Shown here: piece after piece, positions 24,768 to 33,705 of the stretch
Layout of the letters: every line of letters begins with the position of its first letter
Numbering within the stretch: the stretch's first letter is position 1
DNA from: Paenibacillus alkalitolerans
GTDB lineage: Bacteria > Bacillota > Bacilli > Paenibacillales > YIM-B00363
DNA length: 61,808 bases
Reading direction: 5' to 3'
Assembly: GCF_016482785.1 (NCBI RefSeq)
Contig: NZ_JAEMXM010000028.1
Span: 1-61,808, forward strand
Notes under the pieces: generated by a model
The model's input: only the letters and a program-made list of their open reading frames with translations
Database searches by the model: none
What the model was told of the DNA's origin: nothing
Program-made: the position numbers and the translations under genes

Positions 24768-27209
24768 TCAAGCGCGAACAGGCTTCCAGCCGCGCAAAAA
24801 CAAGGTATTGGTCACGACAGAGACCGAACTGAACGCCATCGCTGCGCCGGCAAGAATGGGAGTTAACCATCCGAATGCTGCTACCGGGATAAGGATTGCA
24901 TTGTAGGCAAACGCCCAGAACAAGTTTTGGCGAATTTTCCTCATGGTCGCTTTGGAAAGCCGGATCATATTGACAATGCCCATCAGGTCGCCGCGCATCA
25001 GGGTGATATCGGCGGCCTCGATGGCCACATCCGTTCCGGTTCCGATCGCGATGCCGATATGTGCAGCCACCAATGCAGGGGCGTCGTTAATGCCGTCCCC
25101 GACCATCGCGACAATTTTCCCATCCTTTTTCAGCTTTTCCACTTCCGCCGACTTATCTTCGGGCAGCACTTCCGCAAGAACACGGTCCACCCCTACTTGT
25201 TTAGCGATGGCCTCCGCGGTTCGGCGATTATCGCCCGTAATCATGATGACCTCGATACCCATTTCTTTCAACAATGCAATCGCTCCGGCGGATGTTTCTT
25301 TCACGGTGTCTGCAACCGCAACGATCCCGGACAATTGATCGTCAACAGCCATGAGCATCGCTGTTTTTCCTTGTCCCTCGAGTTCCTCCATCGTATTTAA
25401 TGCTTGATCGTTGATGTCAACGCCATATTTTTGCATAAGCTTCTTGTTGCCGATTCGAATCGTTTTTCCCCCAATGTCCGCTTCAATGCCGTATCCGGGA
25501 ATCGCGTTAAATCTCGACACTTCGCCTACATCTAAACCTTTTTCTTTAGCGCCGTTCACAATAGCCTCGCCAAGCGGGTGTTCGGAACCGCGTTCAGCCG
25601 TTGCGGCCAATTGGAGCAATTCATTCTCTGAATAATCGCCGAACGTAACGATGTCGGTAACTTCCGGTTGACCTTTGGTAATCGTCCCGGTTTTATCGAG
25701 CACAACGGTGGTCAGGCGGTGGGCGCTTTCCAAATGTTCCGCGCCTTTAATCAGCACTCCGTTCTCCGCGCCTTTCCCGGTACCGACCATCACGGCTGTC
25801 GGCGTCGCGAGACCGAGGGCGCATGGGCAGGCGATAACCAGGACCGCTACTGCGCTAATGAGAGCGGGAGTCATACCCAATATAAAATAGGAAGCAACAA
25901 AAGTGACGATTGCGATCACGATCACGACCGGAACGAAAATACCGGAAATCTTATCGGCCAGACGCTGGATCGGCGCTTTCGAAACTTGAGCTTCTTCCAC
26001 CAGTTTGATGATCTGGGCGAGTGCCGTGTCTTTGCCTACTTTGGTCGCTTTAAACTTGAAGGATCCGTGTTTATTGACCGTAGCACCGATTACGGTATCT
26101 CCTACATTTTTGGTCACGGGCATACTTTCTCCGGTCAGCATCGATTCGTCGACGGAGCTGCTGCCCTCGATCAGTTCTCCGTCGACTGGAATTTTTTCAC
26201 CCGCTCGCACGAAAATAACATCGCCGACCACAACGTCTTCGATCGGAATATCGGATTCCTTGCCGTCCCGTATGACTCGAGCGGTTTTCGCTTGCAATCC
26301 CATCAGCTTTTTGATCGCTTCGGAAGTTTGCCCTTTCGCCCTGGCTTCGAGCAGTTTCCCTAGCACAATCAGTGTAATGATAATGGCTGCAGCTTCATAA
26401 TAAAGTCCCATTGTTGCTCCCGTGATGGTAAGCGCCAAGCTGTAAAAATATGCGGCTGAAGTGCCCATCGCAACTAATACCGCCATATTCGCGCTGCCAC
26501 CCCGCAAAGCTTTATAGGCCTCCGTGTAAAAATGTCCCCCGACATAAAATTGAACCACCGTTGCAAGCAAAAACTGAACCCACGGATTCAAATGAAACGC
26601 AAAACCCGGTAGAAATTCATATTCCATGGCAAAGTCGGAAACCATCTGAAGAAAGAACGGTATGGATAAGAGAGCGCCCAGCATAAACTTTTTCTTTTGC
26701 TCTTTGTACTCTTGTTCCCGCGACTGGCGTTCCGTATCGGCGTCCATTTCTTGCGCCGGTTTTGCTTCATAACCTGCTTTCTTCACGGCAGCAATCAATT
26801 GTTGCACTGTTGCGTTTCCGGCAATGTAGTCAATGGTCGCTTTTTCGTTCGCCAGATTGACGTGAGCTCTGATAACGCCTTCCACTTTTTTCAGTTCTTT
26901 TTCGATACGAGTCGCACACGCGGCGCATGTCATGCCGCTAACGGACAACGTAACTTTCTCTTCACGCACGCCGTACCCCGTTTTCTCTACACGTTCGATC
27001 AATTGATCCACTGTCGTTTCTCGCGGATCATAAACAACCGTGGCTTTCTCGGTTGCAAGATTAATGCTTACTTGTTTCACCCCTTGCACTTTCGAGAGAT
27101 TTTTCTCGATCCTCGTTATGCACGCGGCACAAGTCATCCCGGTAATTCCGAGCGTGATTCGCTCCTCTCCGGGTTGCGCGTTCGGATGATCATGTGTTGT
27201 TGAAGTCAT
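24768..27209 (-). CDS. copA: copper-exporting P1B-type ATPase CopA (copy 2)
   Basis: 813 residues. Two heavy-metal domains ([15 protein letters not shown] and [15 protein letters not shown]), CPC in [17 protein letters not shown], phosphorylation site [21 protein letters not shown] and [13 protein letters not shown]. It has the same layout as copy 1 but with many substitutions, so it is not a recent tandem copy. It follows its own copZ by 14 bp. Confidence 0.96.
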   Translation of the reverse strand: MTSTTHDHPNAQPGEERITLGITGMTCAACITRIEKNLSKVQGVKQVSINLATEKATVVYDPRETTVDQLIERVEKTGYGVREEKVTLSVSGMTCAACATRIEKELKKVEGVIRAHVNLANEKATIDYIAGNATVQQLIAAVKKAGYEAKPAQEMDADTERQSREQEYKEQKKKFMLGALLSIPFFLQMVSDFAMEYEFLPGFAFHLNPWVQFLLATVVQFYVGGHFYTEAYKALRGGSANMAVLVAMGTSAAYFYSLALTITGATMGLYYEAAAIIITLIVLGKLLEARAKGQTSEAIKKLMGLQAKTARVIRDGKESDIPIEDVVVGDVIFVRAGEKIPVDGELIEGSSSVDESMLTGESMPVTKNVGDTVIGATVNKHGSFKFKATKVGKDTALAQIIKLVEEAQVSKAPIQRLADKISGIFVPVVIVIAIVTFVASYFILGMTPALISAVAVLVIACPCALGLATPTAVMVGTGKGAENGVLIKGAEHLESAHRLTTVVLDKTGTITKGQPEVTDIVTFGDYSENELLQLAATAERGSEHPLGEAIVNGAKEKGLDVGEVSRFNAIPGYGIEADIGGKTIRIGNKKLMQKYGVDINDQALNTMEELEGQGKTAMLMAVDDQLSGIVAVADTVKETSAGAIALLKEMGIEVIMITGDNRRTAEAIAKQVGVDRVLAEVLPEDKSAEVEKLKKDGKIVAMVGDGINDAPALVAAHIGIAIGTGTDVAIEAADITLMRGDLMGIVNMIRLSKATMRKIRQNLFWAFAYNAILIPVAAFGWLTPILAGAAMAFSSVSVVTNTLFLRGWKPVRA

Positions 27210-27223
27210 TGTGAATCCCCCTC

Positions 27224-27430
27224 TTATACGACCTCATACCCTGCATCTTCAATAGCATGTTTTACTTTGTCCAATTCGACGTCATTGTAAGAAACGGTAA
27301 CTTTGCCTCCTTTGAGATCGACATCGACCGATTTCACGCCACCGATTTCCTTTAAGGCTCTCTCAATCGCATTCACACAATGGCTGCACGACATTCCTCT
27401 TACATCTAACGTTAAAGACTGAACTGCCAT
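27224..27430 (-). CDS. copZ: copper chaperone CopZ (copy 2)
   Basis: 68 residues with [20 protein letters not shown] and the ending GYEVV. It is the partner of the second copA. No CsoR-like box is visible upstream; instead there is a TTCATCATAC direct repeat, so regulation probably differs from copy 1. Confidence 0.95.
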   Translation of the reverse strand: MAVQSLTLDVRGMSCSHCVNAIERALKEIGGVKSVDVDLKGGKVTVSYNDVELDKVKHAIEDAGYEVV

Positions 27431-27496
27431 TTAAACTCATCTCCTGTTCAGTAGTGTGCATAAAAACATGATTATGTAGCATTATCGTAGTTCATA

Positions 27497-27518
27497 TATG
27501 TGATAAAAGTATGATGAA
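27497..27518 (-). promoter_or_regulatory. 11-bp direct repeat before copZ copy 2
   Basis: The minus strand reads TTCATCATACT TTTATCACATA, two 11-bp units. Sixteen of 22 positions equal the site at 19869-19890 before the Met-rich gene. It is a candidate target of the response regulator at 21512. The -10 would be the nearby GATAAT or CATAAT. Confidence 0.45.
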
Positions 27519-27580
27519 TTGTTGAAGGACGATTCAAGTTTTTCGTCCTTAAAGATTGCCGTTAAAGCTGGCATAGTGCG

Positions 27581-27715
27581 CTACGGCTCAATCATTAGGA
27601 CATACTTGTAAGTTATCGCGGCGCTTTGAATCATTTGTTTCGCCGCTCCATCGGGCAATTGATTTACAGCGTTACTCAAATTGGTGCATGCTCCTTCATT
27701 CTTCAATACATTCAT
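27581..27715 (-). CDS. possible short ORF or gene remnant
   Basis: The frame reads MNVLKNEGACTNLSNAVNQL, then PDGAAKQMIQSAAITYKYVL and MIEP. It continues upstream to about 27757 without a start. Composition is protein-like but there is no ribosome site. Possibly the C-terminus of a lost gene. No family recognised. Confidence 0.35.
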   Translation of the reverse strand: MNVLKNEGACTNLSNAVNQLPDGAAKQMIQSAAITYKYVLMIEP

Positions 27716-27794
27716 TGCAATGGAATCCACTACTTTGTACTTTACATGGTCCCCTCAACTGGATAGGTTATTCGCGTGTACCTGATCGGACATC

Positions 27795-28109
27795 CAGGAC
27801 ATTTCGTCATTTTTCCTCCCTTCATGATCGCATTTTACTCGAAAAACGCTTGTACTCCATTATTTTTAAAGATCCGGATCTTTGGAGACGCGTATTCGCC
27901 TGGGCGGCGAATCATCCCCACACAGGTTCCCGCAAAGATTATTGGCCGCATCTGTTTACGATGTGAGCGAATCGTTACCGGGTGCACCTTATAAACGGCG
28001 TACGGATCATTGTTTAAGGGAAGCTGCAGCAAGAATATATAGTCTCGCTTTACGTCATGCATGGAGTAATGTTGAACATGTGAACGCCGAGGAAGAAGAT
28101 TGGTTTAAG
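27795..28109 (+). pseudogene. partial copy of the DUF2515 gene
   Basis: It matches 47730-48044 almost base for base: RHFSSLHDRILLEKRLYSII, then HPHTGSRKDYWPHLF, and AWSNVEHVNAEEEDWFK. A one-base deletion in ctgtttacgatg (intact: ctgtttaacgatg) shifts the frame. Homology stops after gattggttta at about 28109. Both ends are missing. Confidence 0.9.
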
Positions 28110-28836
28110 GTTAGGTACTGTTTATACCCCCCGGTCGTTTCATACATTGCTTGGCGGACAAATGCGCTTCCCGTGAAATCCGGCGGCGCCGGATACGTAA
28201 ACTTTCCGGGGTTGTTCCGAACCCATTCTTTCAATTCGTTCATCGATTTCGGAGGGTTTTTTACCTTATCCGAGTCGTAGACATACACGAATTGCGCTTT
28301 GCCCCATGGCGCTTCCAGTCCTTCCGTAGGCAGACCGAAGTCGCTGGCAATGTCCGGTGAGTCCAGGTTCACGTACTTTTGAGCGTTTGGCAGCTTCGAA
28401 GCAAAAGAACCCCATAGCAATGCGTTTTCTTTGGAAGTTTTAAAATTTTCACCGTTGATCCAGATGATGTCGATACTGCCCTTTTTTGAAGAAGCCTGCT
28501 TTTCCGCAAGCAGTTTATTGATAATGTCCTTTGTATCATTCATCGGAATCCGCTTCAGCGTAACATCCGATTCTTCTTCAACCGAGGGGCCGCCCATTCA
28601 TCGATATACTTGTTGATCGAGTCGCTGCCGCCCCACATATACAGATTCACAGTTTGCCCTTTGGCTTGCTCCGTCAACTGCTCCCACTTTGCATTCAAAA
28701 AATCTTGATCTGGTCCGGAACCTCCTGTGCTCTTGTATTGTGAACAACCTGCGAGCACGATACTGAAAATAACAATAAATATCCATCCTGTCCAAGCTTT
28801 GCTTCGTCTCAATAATTTCATCTCCTTTTGCCCCAT
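28110..28836 (-). pseudogene. extracellular solute-binding lipoprotein (YnjB-like), frameshifted and truncated
   Basis: It starts with a lipoprotein signal ending IVLAGC (residues 18-31) and NLYMWGGSDSINKYIDEWAA. A frame change near 28590 continues VTLKRIPMNDTKDIINKLLA, IDIIWINGENFKTSKENALL and PAPPDFTGSAFVRQAMYE, the pattern of YnjB/thiamine-type ABC binding proteins (about 380 residues). It ends at the DUF2515 junction, so the last third is lost. No permease or ATPase gene is nearby. Confidence 0.8.
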
Positions 28837-28881
28837 CGCTTACATTTTCTTTTTACTTTATCGCAATCCCTCTTTTGTCTC

Positions 28882-28897
28882 TGTAAGATAGCTTACA
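28882..28897. promoter_or_regulatory. TGTAAG-N4-CTTACA palindrome (Crp/Fnr-type)
   Basis: TGTAAGATAGCTTACA is a perfect 6+6 inverted repeat upstream of the broken solute-binding gene. It matches sites at 42145, 44543 and 44857. Confidence 0.55.
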
Positions 28898-29043
28898 AAA
28901 GGGATTTTCAAACGCAGACTTAGCCGTTTTCACGGTCATTTAAAATTTTGTTAAGGCTGTTTGTCCCATTTAAATTTTTAAAGAGCGAATTGTATTTCAA
29001 CAGATGCCTACGACACTAGTCCATACTATATACGCACATTCCA

Positions 29044-29052
29044 CATAGTCTA
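29044..29052 (+). promoter_or_regulatory. sigma-K-like -10 element of the first YjcZ-type gene
   Basis: CATAGTCTA fits the known sigma-K -10 pattern CATAnnnTA and lies 30 bases before the start codon. The other two YjcZ-type genes have CATACAGTA at 31776-31784 and 33024-33032, both 31 bases before the start. Confidence 0.5.
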
Positions 29053-29081
29053 GTGCAGACAGAAAAAAGGAGGTGCTTATA

Positions 29082-29192
29082 TTGACTGGAGTTGGTGGAT
29101 TTGGTGGAGTTGGTTTTACTTCCACAGGTGTAATCTTGGTGCTTTTTATCCTCTTGGTCATCATCAGCCGCACTTTCTTTCACGGATTCTAA
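29082..29192 (+). CDS. YjcZ-family tiny sporulation membrane protein (1)
   Basis: 36 residues from a TTG with AAAGGAGGTGC upstream. MTGVGGFGGVGFTSTGVILV then one hydrophobic helix (LVLFILLVIISRTFF). This is the layout of the tiny TM proteins of Bacillales spores. Two paralogues follow at 31815 and 33063. Followed by a terminator. Confidence 0.85.
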   Translation: MTGVGGFGGVGFTSTGVILVLFILLVIISRTFFHGF

Positions 29193-29208
29193 GTCAACAA
29201 AAGCAGCA

Positions 29209-29242
29209 ACAGGTCATTTCCCATCGGAAATGGCCTGTTTTT
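29209..29242 (+). terminator. terminator after the first YjcZ-type gene
   Basis: ACAGGTCATTTCC pairs with GGAAATGGCCTGT (one G-T or mismatch pair), loop CATC-like, followed by TTTT. Confidence 0.85.
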
Positions 29243-29360
29243 CGTTTCACGCATGCGGCTGGATCTGATTCAAAATTGAGAAATTCGAATAACTTGCCGA
29301 TGAAAATGGACATACTCGTTCTATATTTGGATCAGTTTACAAATCAAGGAGACCGGATAA

Positions 29361-30479
29361 ATGAAACGGATATGTCGAGTATTGAGCATTTTTGTATCAC
29401 TAATGATGATAACCTTTGGCGGTACTCACGTTTTGGCTGAAAGACCGGATGCCAGCCCATATTTAATCGGATTTCACGATACCGTGGATATTGCTCTGAT
29501 CGAAAGATACGGGGGAAAAATTAAAAGACAGTATAAATATATGCCGGTCGTTGCCGCGGAGCTTTCGCCTCAAGCAGCCGAAGAGCTTTCAAAAAATCCG
29601 AAAATAGAATATGTTGAGGATGACGGGTACGTATATATAATCGAACAAGTGATTCCTTGGGGGGTAGCAAAAATAAAAGCCCCCGAGGTTCATACTTCAG
29701 CAAGAGGGGTTACCGGGAAAGGGATTAAAGTGGGGGTAATCGATACCGGGATTGATAGCACTCACGAAGATCTTCAAGTAAGCGGCGGTGCCACATTTGT
29801 TGAAGGAACAGAGGATTTTATGGATGATAACGGACACGGGACGCATATCGCCGGAATCATAAGCGCATTGGATAATTCTGTCGGTGTAGTCGGGGTGGCT
29901 CCTCAAGCAAGTTTATACGCCATAAAGGCAGTGAACAAAAACGGAACCGGACAAGTCAGTGATCTTGTCGCGGCGATCGAATGGGCAATAACCAACAATA
30001 TGAATATTATTAATATGAGTTTGGGGGTTGACAGCGATCATACAACCTTAAGAAGGGCAGTGGACACGGCTTTTTCAAGCGGTATGTTGATTGTGGCCGC
30101 CGCCGGGAATAGAGGTTTCAATTCAGAAGGGACGATTGAATATCCCGCGAAATATGGTTCTGTTATTGCTGTCGGAGCCGTTGACCGTCAAAACAATCGT
30201 GCCGGCTTCTCAAGTGTTGGTCCGGAACTGGAAATAATGGCGCCAGGGGTAGATATTCTGAGTACAGTGCCGGGAAATTATATGACTAGATCCGGTACAT
30301 CTATGGCAGCTCCGCATGTAACAGGTGAAGCCGCTCTAATATGGGAAGCATCCTCAAATTTGACAAATGCGCAAGTGCGCGAAACTTTAAATCAAACCGC
30401 ACAACGTCTAGGAGATTCATTTTCGTTTGGAAACGGTATCGCAGATGCATTAAATGCAATAAATTTCATCGGGCGTTAG
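29361..30479 (+). CDS. subtilisin-family (S8) serine protease with propeptide
   Basis: 372 residues. Signal peptide (residues 1-26), I9-type propeptide (about 33-90: YLIGFHDTVDIALIERYGG ... IEYVEDDGYVYIIEQ), then the catalytic domain. The triad is Asp in VGVIDTGIDSTHEDL (near 128), His in DNGHGTHIAGIISAL (near 160) and Ser in SGTSMAAPHVTGEAAL (near 313). The oxyanion Asn is in VAAAGNRG. It is secreted and self-processing. Its 3-prime end overlaps the convergent gene by 3 bases. AAGGAGACCGGATAA precedes the ATG. Confidence 0.95.
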   Translation: MKRICRVLSIFVSLMMITFGGTHVLAERPDASPYLIGFHDTVDIALIERYGGKIKRQYKYMPVVAAELSPQAAEELSKNPKIEYVEDDGYVYIIEQVIPWGVAKIKAPEVHTSARGVTGKGIKVGVIDTGIDSTHEDLQVSGGATFVEGTEDFMDDNGHGTHIAGIISALDNSVGVVGVAPQASLYAIKAVNKNGTGQVSDLVAAIEWAITNNMNIINMSLGVDSDHTTLRRAVDTAFSSGMLIVAAAGNRGFNSEGTIEYPAKYGSVIAVGAVDRQNNRAGFSSVGPELEIMAPGVDILSTVPGNYMTRSGTSMAAPHVTGEAALIWEASSNLTNAQVRETLNQTAQRLGDSFSFGNGIADALNAINFIGR

Positions 30480-31403
30480 ACTTGTCCGGATAATTGCGAT
30501 ATATGCGGTCCAGGAATTATACCATGAGTGGAATTATCCGGATGATACGCCAATACGATGTTTCTTACTGGATTATTGCCCATTTCAGTCGGTATTCCGA
30601 CAAAAGGATTATAATCCAGATGCGCTATATAGTACTGGAGCTGCCCTTTTGAATTGACGATCAAACGGTTAGGGTCATAGCCGTCTTCCGTGAATGTCAC
30701 GTTTTTGGGAGCAGACGGATACGATCCGTTATCTGTAACGAACCAAGATAACCGGGCAATTAATAAACTGCTTTGTAGGACTGATCAAGAATCCGGTCGC
30801 AAACAACTGTCTTACGCTTCGAATCGAGTTCGGCTTGTAATCCATTGGAGGGAATACCCAATTTATTCTCCAAACGGGACTGTAGCCGGGCGATCCGGGA
30901 ACCGAATCAAGAACATCATTCTGCTCCGAAATCCGCATCAACTGCCCGTTGCTCTCCCGGACGAAAACATAAAAGTTTGCCGCTTTAAAAGGCATTAAAC
31001 CGATATCTACATAAAAGATTTGCTGATTTCTATACCAACTCGGAACTACCATAAAACCAGGAGCAACCGTACCTTGAGGAACGACAGGGCAATTGCTGAC
31101 GTCTCCTGTCACTTCGATATGATAATTATTCCGGAAAATATCTTCTTCGGAACGAATGGAGTTGGGTATGTAATTCTGCGGAACGACTACATAATTCACT
31201 AGCCACAATGGACTGTAGAAAGGATCTCCCGGCACAGTATCTGCAATATTGTATTGCCCTTGCACGAACAGCGGTTGTCCTGATGGCGTGAATCCATGCA
31301 CGAATGCATACACATGAGCATTTCTCATCGGTGTCATCCCGGCATCCAGAAACCGAAACCTCTTCTCGTTAAACCAAGCGTCCCGCACGGGTAATTGCGG
31401 CAT
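30476..31403 (-). pseudogene. two-repeat uncharacterised protein broken by a frameshift
   Basis: From ATG 31403 (GGAGGGAGAAAC) the frame reads MPQLPVRDAWFNEKRFRFLD and on to FINCPV, then stops near 30729. Another frame continues WFVTDNGSYPSAPKN, EDGYDPNRLIVNSKG and HISQLSGQV to 30476; a single indel near 30752 would restore about 308 residues. Two tandem repeats of about 100 residues share TVPGDPFYSP/SVPGSPGYSP, IPNSIRS/KPNSIRS and NCPV. I do not recognise the family. It converges on the protease gene. Confidence 0.7.
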
Positions 31404-31775
31404 GTTTCTCCCTCCGATCACTCACTCTACACATGAATATGTCGCTTCCTTAAGATAAATATTTTGTCCTGTGTAATAGCGCGCATTTGTTCATAACTTT
31501 CTACCGCACAAGATCTAGGAGGGTTATAAGTCCAATCCAACTACTTCCTTAGTCATACATGTATTTGGCACAATCGCTGTTGTCGGGAGGTATAACAGTA
31601 TTTGTATAATAGTCCACCCACTTATGCGGCTTGTTCATCAGTCAAAACAACACGATAGCGCCTTTCTCGAACATGTGCCCCGTTACGAGGCTCGTGTTCT
31701 ATTATTCTCGGTGAAAATCTAAAAAAATCAACATTTTCCCTAATTAACGTACCCATTCTCAATTCAATCCGCAGA
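31404..31775. other. intergenic stretch with gene scraps
   Basis: At 31481-31510 gcgcatttgttcataacttt and the next 10 bases match the aroF coding region at 50301-50330 (26 of 30). At about 31618-31705 the minus strand reads PRIIEHEPRNGAHVRERRYR then VVLTDEQAA and stop, which looks like the end of an unknown gene; IEHEPHHEARVAKEAMQVL near 32812-32876 is a related end. No intact gene. Confidence 0.5.
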
Positions 31776-31814
31776 CATACAGTAGACTATCGGAAAAAAG
31801 GAGGTGTCTTTTTC

Positions 31815-31919
31815 ATGACAGGAGTTGGACACGGATTTGGGTTTACTTCTACCGGTGTTATCTTGGTTCTTTTCATCCTGCTCGTCATCATCACTCGGAC
31901 AGTATTCTTCGGTTGTTAA
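31815..31919 (+). CDS. YjcZ-family tiny sporulation membrane protein (2)
   Basis: 34 residues, MTGVGHGFGFTSTGVILVLF then LLVIITRTVFFGC. AAAGGAGGTGTC precedes the ATG. CATACAGTA lies 31 bases upstream. GCAGCTGGGATG/CATCCTGGCTGC forms a hairpin just after the stop (31925-31951). Confidence 0.85.
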   Translation: MTGVGHGFGFTSTGVILVLFILLVIITRTVFFGC

Positions 31920-32203
31920 TTGCAGGCAGCTGGGATGATCCATCCTGGCTGCTATACATAACTCACAATAAAAAAATAGACTTGATATCCGGATAAACAA
32001 CCGGTTCAAGTAATAATCAACCAGCGTATAATATATGGCGCCTGACATTGCGCTTGAATGACTCCTCCCCAAAAACCGAGCCCCGAATCAAGGCGGCTCG
32101 GTTTTTGTGTGCCATCTATAGAAAACGCCTCTCATACAGAAGTAATACCATATTTCCCCACAACATCAACACCTTGTATGCTAAGAGCCGATTCATCTAC
32201 CAC

Positions 32204-32560
32204 TTATAAGTCGGAGTCTCTCGGCTGATTATGATAGAAGAGGCTTGAATCTTTGATTTGCTCCCAGAAATGAATAAACTCGTTAATGCTTAATTGTTGT
32301 TTTGGATCTGACAAGGCAGATAATGGATCAGGGTGTACTTCAACCATAATCCCATCGGCCCCTGCAGCGAGTGCAGCTTTTGTACAAGGCACAATAATGT
32401 CTTTGCGTCCGGTGGAATGACTAACATCAACGAGTACCGGCAAGTGATTTTCTTGTTTTAAGATCGGTACTGCCGAGATGTCAAGAGTATTTCGAGTCCA
32501 TTTTTCATGCGTCCGGATACCGCGTTCGATCAGCATCACTTGTTTATTTCCGCGTGAATG
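32204..32560 (-). pseudogene. C-terminal fragment of aroF (chorismate mutase-DAHP synthase)
   Basis: It copies 49650-49960 of the intact aro[53 protein letters not shown] and [19 protein letters not shown]. Homology ends after tttccgcgtgaa near 32560. Roughly the last 100 of 366 residues remain. There is no start. Confidence 0.9.
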
Positions 32561-33023
32561 TCATTAAATATTTTTTATTAATTTATGTAGGATACTTAGA
32601 AAGTGTGTAGACTAAGATCTATCTCATAGGTAAGTCTATCAATGGATCGGTTTTCTGTTCATCCGCAATTGATTTCAGAGGATTTGATACACATTCATTA
32701 AATAGGCTCGAAAAGCTATCAAATATAGGTGACTACCTTGTTCAATCCGAAACTGCATCGCATATTATTTATTGTGCCGCCTCCTACCGCACCTGCATCA
32801 CGTTGTGCCGACTTACAGCACCTGCATCGCCTCTTTCGCAACTCGAGCCTCGTGATGAGGCTCGTGTTCGATTTTATATATAACAATGAACATCAAACGC
32901 GCAAAGAAGCTAATATCCAGAAAGCGAAATAATAATTCCTTGCCATGATCAAAGCTTCATTTAACTTTATTAATTTCAACACATATCCCGGTAGGAATGC
33001 CCACGCTGAGACTAATCGACAAA
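32561..33023. other. 460-bp stretch without a supported gene
   Basis: It holds an AT-rich region, a short minus-strand reading frame ending IEHEPHHEARVAKEAMQVL (about 32804-32882) and the promoter region of the third YjcZ-type gene. Nothing else is supported. Confidence 0.5.
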
Positions 33024-33062
33024 CATACAGTAAACTATCGGAAAAAAGGAGGTGTCTTATTT

Positions 33063-33164
33063 ATGTCAGCAGTAGGCGGGTTCGGGTTTACAAGTACTGG
33101 TGCTATCTTGGTTTTGTTCATCTTGCTCGTTATCGTTTCCCGGAGTTTCTTTGGACATGTCTAA
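33063..33164 (+). CDS. YjcZ-family tiny sporulation membrane protein (3)
   Basis: 33 residues, MSAVGGFGFTSTGAILVLFI then LLVIVSRSFFGHV. AAAGGAGGTGTC precedes the ATG by the same spacing as in copy 2, and actatcggaaaaaaggaggt is shared. CATACAGTA is 31 bases upstream. ACAGCTGGGATA/TATCCTAGCTGT after the stop is a hairpin. Confidence 0.85.
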   Translation: MSAVGGFGFTSTGAILVLFILLVIVSRSFFGHV

Positions 33165-33209
33165 TGATAGACAGCTGGGATATTCTATCCTAGCTGTTAC
33201 ATATTTCTA

Positions 33210-33446
33210 TTATTTTTTCCGTTGTGATTTAGCCTTTCGAGTAAATTGGAAGTTAAAAATCGTAATAGAAGATGGAGAATCCCCAGTAAGCGAGGAACCT
33301 GCCCCGCTTACAGATTTTGAATTACTCGAGGGCGATACGGACAATGTATTTCCAAATATTACAACCCCACCGCTAACAGTTTCTATGTTAATTCTCCCTA
33401 TTTTTGTGTCATTAGCCACATTTACACGATCATTTTTAGATGGCAA
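33210..33446 (-). CDS. GerPA/GerPF-like protein, diverged
   Basis: 78 residues. It keeps FGNTLSVSPSSNSKSVSGAG and SSLTGDSPS, the central GerPA/PF motif, and RINIETVSGGVVIFG before it. The start and end differ from the family, and the C-terminus is basic. I see no strong ribosome site, so it may be weakly expressed or decaying. Confidence 0.65.
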   Translation of the reverse strand: MPSKNDRVNVANDTKIGRINIETVSGGVVIFGNTLSVSPSSNSKSVSGAGSSLTGDSPSSITIFNFQFTRKAKSQRKK

Positions 33447-33705
33447 TTATGGTAACCCCCTTAGGAATAAATCCTCTATCGCATTCAGTGCTACATATTC
33501 TATTGTATGTTCCATCGATTCTTTTGAGTGGATGTTTGTCCACGTATTTTTCAAGCAGATGTATCAATATGTAAGTATCGCATTTTCTTCAACCATGTTT
33601 AAAGACAGGCAGCCAGCATATAATATCCTGGCTGATTGCATCATGTAGAATTATTCGATTATCGATTGAGACACTGCGACGGTTAAAACATAATTTACAA
33701 AGAGA

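Noticed and set aside
33100-33648. Plus-strand 182-residue ORF
   Set aside because: It overlaps the YjcZ-type gene and the GerPA-like gene on the other strand and has no family features.
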